DNA of 64,000 nt from CALGDE01 sp964655355 (GCA_964655355.1 CAZZMD010000015.1:17998-81997); one strand, 5' to 3'; counted from the first letter of the stretch, positions 36,744 to 46,057 are shown. Numbers and translations are program-made. The notes: generated by a model from the letters alone, not told the origin.

Positions 36744-37222
36744 CTCATTAGTCTCCGTGGGTGACTGATTGACAATACAGGTCGGGTCGAAAAGGTCATT
36801 CCGTGCTCCACCAGTTCATCGATGGATTCCCTTGCACCCCGTTTGTCGCCTCCAGTCCAGTGAAATCTTGACAATTTTAGGATCAAGATGATGTTGACCC
36901 AAAGTTTACTGCAATATTTTGAGATCCGGTAGTTGCATCATCTACATTTTGGGTCCAATTCCTAGAATTAGACTCTACCAAATCAGCCATCATCAAAGGA
37001 CTTTGAAGTGTTGAGCCAGCTTCCTAGGATTAAGGGGAAGCCGCCCATTTGGACTGGAACAATACAGTTTTTTAAGAATCAGCCCATCAGGATCTTTAAA
37101 GCTAGCGTTGCGCCGAGCTAATTGAACGGGGCTAATTAAACTGGACGTAACTGGACTCAACGGGACCTATAATTCTGCGCCAGCACGGTTAGAAATCCGG
37201 ACAGTCAATGAATCCTGGGGAA
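36744..37222. other. 479-bp region upstream of sepF
   Basis: No gene is supported. It contains two interleaved inverted repeats: GATGATG (36887-36893) with CATCATC (36936-36942), and GACCCAAA (36896-36903) with TTTGGGTC (36948-36955), in the order A-B-A'-B'. Further downstream towards pipY are several near-repeats of the type GAACGGGGCTAATT / AAACTGGAC / CAACGGGAC (about 37123-37170). It probably holds the sepF promoter and leader. Confidence 0.6.
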
Positions 37223-37915
37223 TCACCGGGTCTCCCTCTCGCCAAAAATCGTCCGCCCCAGCCGAACAATGGTACTGCCTGCGGCGATCGCCTCCCGATA
37301 ATCCCCCGACATTCCCATCGACAACTGATCAAATTGAGACCACTCCCCTTTAGCTTGATCCCGAAGGGTTTTGAATAGGATCGCCGCATCCATAAAACAG
37401 CTTTGAAGAGTCGACAAAGGCAACCCAAAGGGGGGAATCACCATAATGCCGCGCATGGTCACGTGAGACAGGGTTTTCAGGGCAGGCAGGGCTTCTTTAA
37501 GCTCATGGACCTCCCAACCAGACTTGTTAGGATCCGGCAGCAATTTGACCTGCAAACATAAATTAGGCGTCCGCTGGAGTTCCCCCGCAATGCGATCAAT
37601 GCGTTTAGCCAGCTTCAAACTGTCCACAGAGTGGATCCAGTCAAAATGGGCGATCGCCTTTTGCGCCTTATTGGACTGAAGCGCCCCGATAAAATGCCAC
37701 ACGATGTCAGAGCAATCGGCCAGGGCCTCCTGTTTAGGGAGTGCTTCCTGGATTCGACTTTCCCCAAAATGACGGAGCCCCGCATCGTAGGCCATCCGCA
37801 TCCGCGCCGCCGGCACTGTCTTGGTCACCGCCATCAACGTGACCGATGTCGGAATATCCTGGCGCAACGCCTCAATGCGATCGCCCACCAACGGCTCAAA
37901 CTCAGCATCCGTCAT
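37223..37915 (-). CDS. pipY: PLP-binding protein PipY (YggS family)
   Basis: PipY binds pyridoxal-5'-phosphate without a known reaction and takes part in PLP and amino-acid homeostasis. The 230-residue protein from ATG 37915 has the PLP-lysine motif LMAVTKTVP, HFGESRIQEAL, WHFIGALQSNKAQ, and SMGMSGDYREAIAAGSTIVRLGRTIFG (quoted in part). The ORF extends to an ATG at 37975, which would add a Gly/Arg-rich peptide coded by a 12-bp tandem repeat and has no ribosome-binding site; 37915 is preceded by GGAGGGG. It follows pipX as in other cyanobacteria, which co-transcribe the two. Confidence 0.92.
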   Translation of the reverse strand: MTDAEFEPLVGDRIEALRQDIPTSVTLMAVTKTVPAARMRMAYDAGLRHFGESRIQEALPKQEALADCSDIVWHFIGALQSNKAQKAIAHFDWIHSVDSLKLAKRIDRIAGELQRTPNLCLQVKLLPDPNKSGWEVHELKEALPALKTLSHVTMRGIMVIPPFGLPLSTLQSCFMDAAILFKTLRDQAKGEWSQFDQLSMGMSGDYREAIAAGSTIVRLGRTIFGERETR

Positions 37916-37933
37916 AGGAAGTGCCCCTCCGTC

Positions 37934-37969
37934 TCCAATCCGCCCTCCAGTCCGCCCTCCAATCCGCCC
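37934..37969. repeat. Three 12-bp tandem repeats at the pipX-pipY junction
   Basis: TCCAATCCGCCC, TCCAGTCCGCCC and TCCAATCCGCCC abut at 37934-37969. They lie just upstream of the preferred pipY start on the minus strand, or inside a longer pipY N-terminus if translation begins at 37975. Confidence 0.8.
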
Positions 37970-37989
37970 GTTCATCAGCCGAAGCGGCG

Positions 37990-38259
37990 CTACTGAAAGG
38001 TCCGGCGATAGACCTTCTGAATTTCTTTGTAATCCTCAGTGCGCCCGCTCCGACGCAGGGTGCGCATTTGAATTTCCACCAGGCTCCGTGCATCGTCCCG
38101 GCTCAAGGCCTCCACCGCCATTCCCGTGGCTCCCTGCTCCACCAGGAAAAACAATCGCTGGGCATACAGGGTGGTAAATAATTCCCGATTACTGCCTAGG
38201 GAACAAATGGAGACCAACAGCCCGAAGGTAGGGTGATTAAAATAATTTTCCGAACTCAT
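37990..38259 (-). CDS. pipX: PII-interacting coactivator PipX
   Basis: PipX is the small cyanobacterial protein that bridges PII and the nitrogen regulator NtcA. The 89-residue copy from ATG 38259 matches: ENYFNHPTFGLLVSICSL, then NRELFTTLYAQRLFFLV (the conserved Tudor-like core), and a helical C-terminus (LVEIQMRTLRRSGRTEDY). The length is that of known PipX. The longer ORF to 38376 is rejected because it adds unrelated sequence. It precedes pipY with a short gap on the same strand. Confidence 0.95.
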   Translation of the reverse strand: MSSENYFNHPTFGLLVSICSLGSNRELFTTLYAQRLFFLVEQGATGMAVEALSRDDARSLVEIQMRTLRRSGRTEDYKEIQKVYRRTFQ

Positions 38260-38455
38260 TCCTGGAATTTCTCTGAAGGGACTGGGCGCAAGGTCGCTGT
38301 ACTTGTGGATAGTGCCAAGGCTGTCTGATAGCCCAGGGTAAAGCCAAACGCTCATGCCGGTCCTTAGACGCCCCATATTTTATAGGAGACTCTCCATCTT
38401 ATTCAATTTCGGCGGATCATCGGCAGATCAATCGCCAAAAATTCTAGCTGTCTTT

Positions 38456-38938
38456 TCAAGAGGATGGTTCTGCCGTTGAGGGATAGAAATGCTTTGGGAT
38501 CGGCAAAATCAGGGCGATCGCCGTAGCCATGGCGTAATCTCCATCGTGGGTCATGCTCAACCGCCACACTCCCTGCCCATCGGGATCCAAAACCCGCAAC
38601 CGTGCTAAGGCTCGCCCCTCCAACGCCGGTCTAGGCTCCCCCGAGGGCAAGCGACAGACCGCCACATCGGTATAGCCCACCCCCGTCCAGCCCGTGCCCA
38701 ATGCTTTGACGATCGCCTCCTTCGCCGCCCATCGTCCCGCAAAGCGCTTTAAGGTTTCCTGCGGGATCAGTTGGGGATCCCAGGATTTGGGATCAAGGGT
38801 CGAAGGGGGCGATCGCCGCCAGCAGTCCTGTTGTTCGGTCGGGGTATAAATGCGATCAGCAAACCGCTGTCCAAACCGTTCCAAACTGTCCTGGATGCGG
38901 GAAATTTTGACGAGATCGGTACCCAATAAAAGTTCCAC
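38456..38938 (-). CDS. acpS: Holo-[acyl-carrier-protein] synthase
   Basis: AcpS transfers 4'-phosphopantetheine from CoA to a serine of acyl carrier protein. The 160-residue protein begins with a GTG and shows GTDLVKISRIQDSL near the N-terminus (Asp ligand of Mg), RWAAKEAIVKALG (Glu/Lys catalytic region) and LSMTHDGDYAMATAI. A proline/tryptophan-rich insert (about 40-60) makes it longer than the usual 120-130 residues. It sits upstream of pipX. Confidence 0.9.
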   Translation of the reverse strand: MELLLGTDLVKISRIQDSLERFGQRFADRIYTPTEQQDCWRRSPPSTLDPKSWDPQLIPQETLKRFAGRWAAKEAIVKALGTGWTGVGYTDVAVCRLPSGEPRPALEGRALARLRVLDPDGQGVWRLSMTHDGDYAMATAIALILPIPKHFYPSTAEPSS

Positions 38939-38985
38939 AGATTAAGCGGGATAACGGCAATGTATGCGGGATCAGGAATGCAGGA

Positions 38986-40605
38986 TTAAGGCTGAGATTG
39001 ACGCCAAATGGCACTGAGCTGAGCGGCGGCCTTGGTTAAAGACTCATACCACTCCCGCTCGGGATCACTATCGGCAACAATCCCCGCCCCAACCTGGCCA
39101 ATAATCTGCGATCGCCCCCCGGTCTCATCCGCCGGCACCAGCAAGGTCCGAATCGCGATATTCAGATCCAATTGCCCTCGGTAATCCAGATATCCGAAGG
39201 AGCCATAAAACAAACTGCGGCGCACCGGTTCCAACGCCTCAATAATTTCCATACAGCGCACCTTGGGACAGCCGGTGATGGTCCCCCCCGGAAATAGGGC
39301 GCGAATCGCGTCGATGGGATCGTACTGGGGATCCAACTCCCCCACCACATTGCTGACCAAGTGCATCACATGGCTATAGCGCTCGATGGTAAAAAACTCA
39401 TCCACCGCCACCGAGCCCCAAGTACACACCCGCCCCAAATCATTGCGCTCCAGGTCCACCAACATGGCATGTTCCGCCCGCTCCTTGGGATCCGTCGACA
39501 AATCCTCAGCAAAATCCTGATCGGCTTGGGGCGTTTGTCCACGGGGACGGGTGCCGGCAATGGGGCGACTGCTGATTTGCCAATGCCCCGTCTGTCCTTG
39601 GGCGGTATCGGCGGGGATCACGCTCAACAGTCGCTCCGGGGAACAGCTCACCACATCCCCCCAGGGCGATCGCCAATAGCTGGCGAAGGGGGACGGATTA
39701 ATCGCCTGTAAGGTGCGGTAGAGGGACCAACTATCACTGGGGGCCGGGGTAGAAAAACGCAAAGACAGATTCGCCTGAAAAATATCCCCGGCACGGATAT
39801 ATTCCTTGGCTTGGCGGACCGCAGCGGTGTAATCGGCCTGGGTGGAGTGGAAATGTAGGCGATCGCGCTCCAATAACATCCGCAGGGTTTCCTGGGCATC
39901 CACGGGCTCGGGCACCACCGGCGGGGGCGACGGCTTCGCCAAGCGCTGTTCCAAGGTGGGTAAATCCTGGGGATCAGTGACCGCCAACCAAAGCTGCTGG
40001 GTCTGATGATCCAACACGGCAAATTGGTCCGGCTCATACCAATACATCACCGGAAAGGGCAGGGGATCGGCGTTTTGGATGGGCAAGGATTCGATCTCCC
40101 ACGCCAAGTCATAGCCCAACCAGCCCAACCAGCCCCCCTGAAACGGCAAGGAGCGATCGCCCAATCCCGGCTGCTCGTCCAACCGATCTCGCCCCCGCTG
40201 CTGAGATCGATAAAAATCCTTGAGCCCGGCTAATGCATTCCCCAGGGGCGGCGTCCATAGGCGGGGGCGACCGTTTACCTGGCGAGGGGGCCCGGCACAA
40301 ATGGAATATCGAGAAAGCTGCTGGGCCCCATCACAAAATTGATGGGTCGGATAGGGACTTTCCAAAAGGGTCGCGATCGCCCGCCAATCTCCGGTCTCCC
40401 AGGGATGAACCGGATCCCCAATAAACAACGCCGCAAAAATATCCTGACCGGTCCGATGGTTCAGGGGTAACCGTCGCCAATGCCAAGGTTGAGCCACCGC
40501 CAGGGGCGATCGCGATCCCGGCTGCGATCCAACATCTCCCCTCCCCGAAACATCGCTAGGGTGATCGCGGGGCAAATCCAAACAGGGGGCATCAAGACGG
40601 GTCAC
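38986..40605 (-). CDS. Anthranilate/aminodeoxychorismate synthase component I family protein
   Basis: A chorismate-utilising enzyme of 539 residues from GTG 40605. The core shows AGDIFQANLSLRF, SCSPERLL, RPIAGTRPRG, LVDLERNDLGRV, and PGGTITGCPKVR, the last giving the ITGCPK form seen in cyanobacterial PabB-like proteins. RPIAGT has Ala where E. coli PabB has the catalytic Lys (PIKGT), so anthranilate versus aminodeoxychorismate cannot be separated by sequence alone. No glutaminase partner is adjacent. A TTG-started longer ORF to 40689 adds an unrelated hydrophobic leader and is rejected. Confidence 0.85.
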   Translation of the reverse strand: MTRLDAPCLDLPRDHPSDVSGRGDVGSQPGSRSPLAVAQPWHWRRLPLNHRTGQDIFAALFIGDPVHPWETGDWRAIATLLESPYPTHQFCDGAQQLSRYSICAGPPRQVNGRPRLWTPPLGNALAGLKDFYRSQQRGRDRLDEQPGLGDRSLPFQGGWLGWLGYDLAWEIESLPIQNADPLPFPVMYWYEPDQFAVLDHQTQQLWLAVTDPQDLPTLEQRLAKPSPPPVVPEPVDAQETLRMLLERDRLHFHSTQADYTAAVRQAKEYIRAGDIFQANLSLRFSTPAPSDSWSLYRTLQAINPSPFASYWRSPWGDVVSCSPERLLSVIPADTAQGQTGHWQISSRPIAGTRPRGQTPQADQDFAEDLSTDPKERAEHAMLVDLERNDLGRVCTWGSVAVDEFFTIERYSHVMHLVSNVVGELDPQYDPIDAIRALFPGGTITGCPKVRCMEIIEALEPVRRSLFYGSFGYLDYRGQLDLNIAIRTLLVPADETGGRSQIIGQVGAGIVADSDPEREWYESLTKAAAQLSAIWRQSQP

Positions 40606-40741
40606 AGGGCGGCAAATAGAGCAATTTTTTTTGATTAACCCCCTGATTATCCATCCAAAGCCCCCAAAAACTGCAAAGACAATCTGCAAAGACGCCCCAA
40701 ACCTGGCAGCATAACGGAAACGGCGACGGAGGGGATCCAGG

Positions 40742-41803
40742 ATGCGAGCAGTGCTATGTGGCTATTACGGCATGGGAAATGGCGGCGACGAGGCACTCTT
40801 GGCGACACTGCTGCAGCTACTCCCCCCATCCGTAACCCCCCTGGTCCTATCCGGGGATCCTGACCAAACCCGACGGCGCTATGGGGTCCAGGCGATCGCC
40901 CGCAAATCCGCCTTTTCCCTCCTCCAAACCCTGCCCCAATCCGATGCCTTTATTTGGGGCGGCGGCAGTCTCATGCAGGATGCCACCAGCGCCGTAAATC
41001 CCCTGTACTACGGCGGTTTGATGGGTCTGGCCCAGGGCATGGGATTGAAAACGATCGCCTGGGCCCAGGGCATTGGTCCCCTCAAGCGATCGCCCACCCG
41101 CTGGATCACCCGTCGCGCCTTCCAGGGATGCGACGCCATCAGTGTTCGAGATGGCAAATCGGGCAAATGGCTCAACCGCCAACACATCAATCAATTTATT
41201 CTTGCTCCTGATCCCGTCTGGGCCCTAGAAGCCGCCCCCAGCACCGACACCAGCGCCCTACCCGACCCCCGCATCGCCGTCGTCCTGCGGGATCATGCCA
41301 CCCTCACCCCCGAACGCCTCACCGCGATCGCCCAGGGACTGCGCCATCTGCAACTGGCCACCCAAGCGTCTATTTTGCTGATCCCCTTCCAGCCCGTCGT
41401 TGATCGCCCCATCGCCGACCGCATCGCCCAATCCCTATCCGGCTCCTATCGCATCCTCCAAGTGGAAAACCCCGCCCATCTAAAAGGCATTTTCCAACAG
41501 GTCCACTGGACCCTCGCCATGCGCCTCCACGGCCTGATCATGGCCGCCGCCGAAGGATCCCGCTGCTTTGCCCTCAGCTACGATCCCAAAGTCCTCGTCC
41601 TCGCCGAAGAACTGGGGCTCCCCGTCTGGGATCTAACCGGCGATCGCCCCGACCTAGCCATGCCAGAGACCGCCGAAGCCCTAGGACAACGGTGGCTAGA
41701 GGATTTCCTAGGCAGCACCGGCCTCTCCGCCGCCACCCGCCAATCCTATTGCGATCGCGCCCTGATGCACCGGGATATCCTGCACCAGGTTCTTAATTCT
41801 TAG
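40742..41803 (+). CDS. csaB: Polysaccharide pyruvyl transferase CsaB
   Basis: CsaB adds ketal-linked pyruvate to secondary cell-wall polysaccharide, creating the ligand for SLH domains. The 353-residue protein begins with the family motif CGYYGMGNGGDEALLA, then FIWGGGSLMQDATS, AWAQGIGPLKR and MRLHGLIMAAAEG, all typical. Its presence fits the SLH-domain porin at 5742. It is the only plus-strand gene in this part and is convergent with the YccF gene, 7 bp from its stop. Confidence 0.94.
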   Translation: MRAVLCGYYGMGNGGDEALLATLLQLLPPSVTPLVLSGDPDQTRRRYGVQAIARKSAFSLLQTLPQSDAFIWGGGSLMQDATSAVNPLYYGGLMGLAQGMGLKTIAWAQGIGPLKRSPTRWITRRAFQGCDAISVRDGKSGKWLNRQHINQFILAPDPVWALEAAPSTDTSALPDPRIAVVLRDHATLTPERLTAIAQGLRHLQLATQASILLIPFQPVVDRPIADRIAQSLSGSYRILQVENPAHLKGIFQQVHWTLAMRLHGLIMAAAEGSRCFALSYDPKVLVLAEELGLPVWDLTGDRPDLAMPETAEALGQRWLEDFLGSTGLSAATRQSYCDRALMHRDILHQVLNS

Positions 41804-41810
41804 CTCGCCC

Positions 41811-42209
41811 CTAAACAGCGCTAACGGGCTCCTCAACCTCTTGCAAATCCCGACCAAAGGGCAAGATTGCGATAACGATTAACTTGAAATGCTGTTTCGC
41901 GAAGGGCAGCCCCACAATAGTCAGGGCCAAAATCGCCCCATGGATCAGGTGCGAGAGGGCAATCCCCCAGCCAAAAAACAGCACCCAAATCACATTAAAA
42001 ATTACGCGCAGGGGACTATCCGCATTCTCCCGGGTCACCACCTCCGTCCCAAAGGGAAACATCGTTGCGACCCCCAACTTGATGGACTGGACCCCAAAGG
42101 GAATCCCCACAATGGTCAGGCACAAGCTCAGTCCGCCGAGGATATACCCCAAGCCCGTCACAAACCCGCCAAAAATCAGCCAAATAATATTGCCCAGTAG
42201 CGTCATCAC
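41811..42209 (-). CDS. YccF-like membrane protein
   Basis: The 132-residue protein has four hydrophobic stretches (about 6-26, 28-40, 71-92, 95-115) and two copies of a related motif (LCLTIVGIPFGVQSIKLGVA and LALTIVGLPFAKQHFKLIVI), the internal repeat of YccF-domain proteins. Function is unknown. It is 76 bp downstream of prfA on the same strand. Confidence 0.85.
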   Translation of the reverse strand: MMTLLGNIIWLIFGGFVTGLGYILGGLSLCLTIVGIPFGVQSIKLGVATMFPFGTEVVTRENADSPLRVIFNVIWVLFFGWGIALSHLIHGAILALTIVGLPFAKQHFKLIVIAILPFGRDLQEVEEPVSAV

Positions 42210-42285
42210 TCGTCTCCCCAGGAATTCCTACGGGCCATCCTAGCGAAATTCTCTAGAAGAAAGGCGACGACAGGCAGGAGAGCGT

Positions 42286-43377
42286 TTACGTGGACTCCGC
42301 CAACTCCGCCAACTGCGCCTGCTGATCTTGGGTAATACAGGACTGAATAATCGTCTCAATATCCCCTTCCAGGGATCCCGCCAGCCCAAAATTTTGCCCC
42401 AGCCGGTGGTCCGTCACCCGATTGTCCTTGTAGTTGTACGTGCGAATTTTCTCTGATCGCGACCCCGTTCCCACCTGCGATCGCCGGGCGGAACTGACTG
42501 CTTCCTGCTGCTCCCGCAATTTCATCTCGTATAACTTCGCCCGTAGGATCTGCATCGCCCGCTCTCGGTTTTGCAACTGCGATCGCTCCTCGGTGCAAAA
42601 AATCCGAATCCCCGTCGGCTTATGCATCAAGTCAACGGCAGTCTCCACCTTGTTGACGTTCTGCCCCCCGGCACCACCCGATCGCGCCGTGGTCATCTCA
42701 ATATCTTTAGGGTCAATCTCGATCTCCACATCGTCCACCTCCGGCATAATTGCCACCGTCGCCGTCGAGGTATGGACCCGTCCCCCCGCCTCCGTAGCCG
42801 GGACCCGCTGCACCCGATGCACGCCCGCCTCATACTTCAGCTTGCTATAGACGTTATCCCCCTGCACCTCCAGGATCGCCTCCTTGAAGCCCCCCATATC
42901 CGCCGCTGACTCGCTCAACAGCTTTACCCGCCAACCCTGGCCTTCCGAATAGCGGCTATACATCCGCACCAAATCCCCCGCCCAAATGCCCGCCTCATCG
43001 CCACCGGTCCCGGCGCGCACCTCCAACATGATGTTTTTCTCATCATTGGGATCCCGCGGCAGCAATAAAATCTTCAGCTTGCTTTCCAGCTCAACCAGCT
43101 TTTCCTCAAGCTCATCCACCTCCAGCGCCGCCATCTCCCGCAGCTCTTCGTCCCCCTGGGACTCCCTCAACACCTCTTTCGCGCCAACCAATTCTTCCGT
43201 TGCCTGCCGCCACGCCTCAAAGGTCATCACCGTCTCTTCCAAGGACGCCCGCGCCTTTGCCACCCGCTGGAACTCCGTTGGGTCAGACGCCACATCCGGA
43301 TCCGCCATCTGACGGGTCAACTGATGGAACGTTTGCTCAACGGACTTCAATTTGTCCAGTAAATAAGACTCAGCCAT
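42286..43377 (-). CDS. prfA: Peptide chain release factor 1
   Basis: RF1 recognises UAA and UAG and triggers peptide release. The 363-residue protein has the codon-recognition region with VPATEAGGRVHTS (PxT motif as PAT) and the catalytic GGQ loop in SGGAGGQNVNKVE. Length and start (MAESYLLDKLKS) are usual. It closes the ribosomal/translation block, 68 bp after rpmE. Confidence 0.96.
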   Translation of the reverse strand: MAESYLLDKLKSVEQTFHQLTRQMADPDVASDPTEFQRVAKARASLEETVMTFEAWRQATEELVGAKEVLRESQGDEELREMAALEVDELEEKLVELESKLKILLLPRDPNDEKNIMLEVRAGTGGDEAGIWAGDLVRMYSRYSEGQGWRVKLLSESAADMGGFKEAILEVQGDNVYSKLKYEAGVHRVQRVPATEAGGRVHTSTATVAIMPEVDDVEIEIDPKDIEMTTARSGGAGGQNVNKVETAVDLMHKPTGIRIFCTEERSQLQNRERAMQILRAKLYEMKLREQQEAVSSARRSQVGTGSRSEKIRTYNYKDNRVTDHRLGQNFGLAGSLEGDIETIIQSCITQDQQAQLAELAEST

Positions 43378-43445
43378 AGGTCACATCAGGCGCGATCGCC
43401 CCAGAAAAAACAAACAGACAAGGGAAAGCCGACGCGAAATCCAGC

Positions 43446-43676
43446 TTAGCCCTTCTCGTCTTCAGTCTGGGTAGACATGCCGTACTTACGCAGGAAGCGC
43501 TCCACCCGACCCTCAGTATCAATAATCTTCTGGGTACCGGTATAGAAAGGGTGATTACCGGACCACACATCCACGTGTAGCTCAGGCTTAGTCGACCCAA
43601 CGGTCATCACAACTTCACCGTTGCAATACACCTTGGCTTCCGGGTACCACTCGGGATGAATATTTTCCTTAGGCAT
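43446..43676 (-). CDS. rpmE: Ribosomal protein bL31
   Basis: Large-subunit protein of 76 residues: HPEWYPEAKVYCNGEVVMTV and a C-terminal VERFLRKYG. Only one of the four zinc-binding cysteines of C+ L31 remains (VYCNGE), so this is the zinc-free (C-minus) form. A 174-bp gap separates it from rpsI; it may have its own leader. Confidence 0.93.
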   Translation of the reverse strand: MPKENIHPEWYPEAKVYCNGEVVMTVGSTKPELHVDVWSGNHPFYTGTQKIIDTEGRVERFLRKYGMSTQTEDEKG

Positions 43677-43850
43677 CGTTTGATCCTCTTGCTATGAGTT
43701 ATTGACTGAACTGGCGTATTTCAGTGGTCTTGAATCTCGAGCTTCACCTTGAAACTCCCACCGAAACCCAAAACAGAGCAGACCCGATCCAGACATGGTC
43801 CTAAACCACCGTCCCAATCCAGCCTGCCCATCGAAAACAGCGTTTGAAAA

Positions 43851-44255
43851 TTAACGCTTGGAGAACTGAGGCGCTTTCCGTGCCTTGCGCAGACCGTACT
43901 TCTTCCGCTCCTTCGCCCGGGGATCACGGGTCAAATAGCCCTCAACCTTCAAAGGCTTACGGTTATCGGGATCCACTTCGCAGAGTGCACGAGCCACCCC
44001 CAAACGGATCGCATCCGCCTGACCGGTCAAACCGCCCCCATGGGCATTCACCAGCACGTCATACTCACCCTCCAAGCCCAGGGTCTCCAGGGGAGCCTTA
44101 GCGGCGTTGAGATAGGCGGGGTTGTACTGGAGGTAATTCTCACCCTCGCGGCCATTTACGACCAATTTTCCAGAGCCAGGAACGAGGCGAACCCGAGCCA
44201 CAGAAGACTTACGACGGCCGGTGCCGAGATACATTGCGCGACCTGAATCAGCCAT
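43851..44255 (-). CDS. rpsI: Ribosomal protein uS9
   Basis: Small-subunit protein of 134 residues with YLGTGRRKSSVARVRLVPG, VNAHGGGLTGQADAIRLG and the basic C-terminal KARKAPQFSKR that reaches the P-site tRNA. Its ATG overlaps the rplM stop by one base (TAATG), suggesting translational coupling. Confidence 0.97.
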   Translation of the reverse strand: MADSGRAMYLGTGRRKSSVARVRLVPGSGKLVVNGREGENYLQYNPAYLNAAKAPLETLGLEGEYDVLVNAHGGGLTGQADAIRLGVARALCEVDPDNRKPLKVEGYLTRDPRAKERKKYGLRKARKAPQFSKR

Positions 44256-44710
44256 TATTTATTACCTCCAGGGATGGTTTGCAGGGATAGGGTTTCCGGT
44301 TGCTGAGCCCCATGGGGATGGTCAGGACCCGCATACACTTTCAGCTTGGTGAACAGACGACGCCCCAAGGAATTCTTAGGCAACATGCCCTTCACAGCCT
44401 TCTCAATAATCCGCTCAGGGATTCGGGCTTGCAGTTGCTCAAAGCTTTCCACCTTCATCCCGCCGGGGCGACCGGAGTGACGGCGATAGAACTTGCGGCT
44501 GGCCTTCTGACCGGTCACCGCAATCTTTTCCGCATTGATCACCACGACAAAATCGCCGGTGTCCATGTGGGGGGTGTATTCGGGCTTATTCTTACCGCGC
44601 AAAATGCAGGCAACCTCGGAGGCGAGACGGCCCAGACGCTGACCTTCAGCATCAACGACATACCATCGGCGATCGATGGAATCTACAGCAGGAACGTGGG
44701 TTTTAGTCAT
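44255..44710 (-). CDS. rplM: Ribosomal protein uL13
   Basis: Early-assembly large-subunit protein, 151 residues. GRLASEVACILRGKNKPEYTPHMDTGDF (quoted in part: LRGKNKPEYTPH) and VKGMLPKNSLGRRLF are family signatures. Coupled to rpsI by a one-base overlap. Confidence 0.97.
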   Translation of the reverse strand: MTKTHVPAVDSIDRRWYVVDAEGQRLGRLASEVACILRGKNKPEYTPHMDTGDFVVVINAEKIAVTGQKASRKFYRRHSGRPGGMKVESFEQLQARIPERIIEKAVKGMLPKNSLGRRLFTKLKVYAGPDHPHGAQQPETLSLQTIPGGNK

Positions 44711-44808
44711 AGCGATCGCTAAATGATCTCGTAGATCTCGTACTAGGGGTGGAAAAAACTAGACGGTCAATCAGGGACAAGGGCAATTAAAAAGGTCCGA
44801 AGACAGCC

Positions 44809-45624
44809 CTAAGACGCTGATGAAACCAGAAACTGGGGCAAGGCGTTTGCGCTAATGCGTTCGGGGAACGGGGACTCCGGATAACCCACCCTGAGTAAGC
44901 ACAACCCACGGGCCGGAGCGGCATATTTAACGCGATCGCGCCATTCCTGCTGCCAAATTTCCGTAAAACTTTCTGGCGATTGAATGCGGCGTCCCACCTG
45001 GACAAGCTGCCCGACTAAAAGGCGGATCATCCCGTATAGGAAACCACTCGCCTGGACTTCAATGTCCACAATTTCGCCTCGACGTTGACACTGAGCCTCA
45101 TGCACATCCACCCACGAATGGGGGCGACCCGAGCCCGACCGATGAAACGCCGCCAAATGATGACGTCCCACCAAAGGGTTCAAAGCCTGCTGCATCAACT
45201 CAACATCCAGAGACTCCTGGTAATAATGCCAGGTATACGGCGCAAGGAACAAATTCGGCTTCGAATCCGTGTACAGGGTATATCGATATCGCCGTGACAG
45301 AGCCGAAAACCGAGCGTGCCAATCATCGGTCACCGCCGTCGACGCCAGAATCACCACATCATCCGCCAACCGCGAGTTCAAAACACTCGCCCAACGATGG
45401 GCTGGAATGGGGCCTATTGCATCAAAATGTCCCACCATCGCTGCGGCATGAACCCCGGCATCAGTTCGTCCCGCGCCGTGGAGCACCGTCGGACGACCTA
45501 AGACAGATTCAATGGCATCTTCAATATCTCCCTGGACACTGCGGTCACTGGGCTGGCGCTGCCAACCATGGAACCGCGTTCCCACATACTGAATCATCAA
45601 TGCGACGCGCTGGGATGACACCAT
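44809..45624 (-). CDS. truA: tRNA pseudouridine synthase A
   Basis: TruA makes pseudouridine at positions 38-40 of tRNA anticodon arms. The 271-residue protein has GRTDAGVHA with the catalytic Asp near residue 57, YVGTRFHGWQRQP at the N-terminus and FLYGMIRLLVGQL. It lies between rplQ and rplM, the usual cyanobacterial place. Confidence 0.96.
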   Translation of the reverse strand: MVSSQRVALMIQYVGTRFHGWQRQPSDRSVQGDIEDAIESVLGRPTVLHGAGRTDAGVHAAAMVGHFDAIGPIPAHRWASVLNSRLADDVVILASTAVTDDWHARFSALSRRYRYTLYTDSKPNLFLAPYTWHYYQESLDVELMQQALNPLVGRHHLAAFHRSGSGRPHSWVDVHEAQCQRRGEIVDIEVQASGFLYGMIRLLVGQLVQVGRRIQSPESFTEIWQQEWRDRVKYAAPARGLCLLRVGYPESPFPERISANALPQFLVSSAS

Positions 45625-45659
45625 AGGACACTCTAGCTCCGCCGCCGCTAACCCAGTCG

Positions 45660-46010
45660 TTACACCAACTCAATGATGGCCATCTCTGCATTGTCACCAC
45701 GACGGGGCACGGTGCGCAGAATACGGGTATAACCACCATTGCGATCGCCATAGCGAGCGGGAGCCTCGGCAAACAGGGCATGAACCAACTGCTTGTCGTA
45801 CATATATCCCATCGCCCGGCGACGAGCGGCCAAGGAACCTTCCTTAGCCAAAGTAATCATCCGCTCAGCCTCAGACCGCACCGCTTTCGCCCGTGCTTTC
45901 GTAGTCTTGAGCTGACCGTTTTGAATCAGTTGAGTAGTAAGAGCCCGTAACAAGGCTTTCCGCTGATCAGCGGGCTTGCCTAGTTTCGGGACGCGACGAC
46001 TATGGCGCAT
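45660..46010 (-). CDS. rplQ: Ribosomal protein bL17
   Basis: 116-residue large-subunit protein beginning MRHSRRVPKLGKPADQRKAL, with TKARAKAVRSEAERMITLAK. It follows rpoA but a terminator-like hairpin (46058-46099) lies between them. Confidence 0.97.
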   Translation of the reverse strand: MRHSRRVPKLGKPADQRKALLRALTTQLIQNGQLKTTKARAKAVRSEAERMITLAKEGSLAARRRAMGYMYDKQLVHALFAEAPARYGDRNGGYTRILRTVPRRGDNAEMAIIELV

Positions 46011-46057
46011 GGTTCCTAGGAATACTTTGATAGCAATAGACAGACGTGCATAATACC

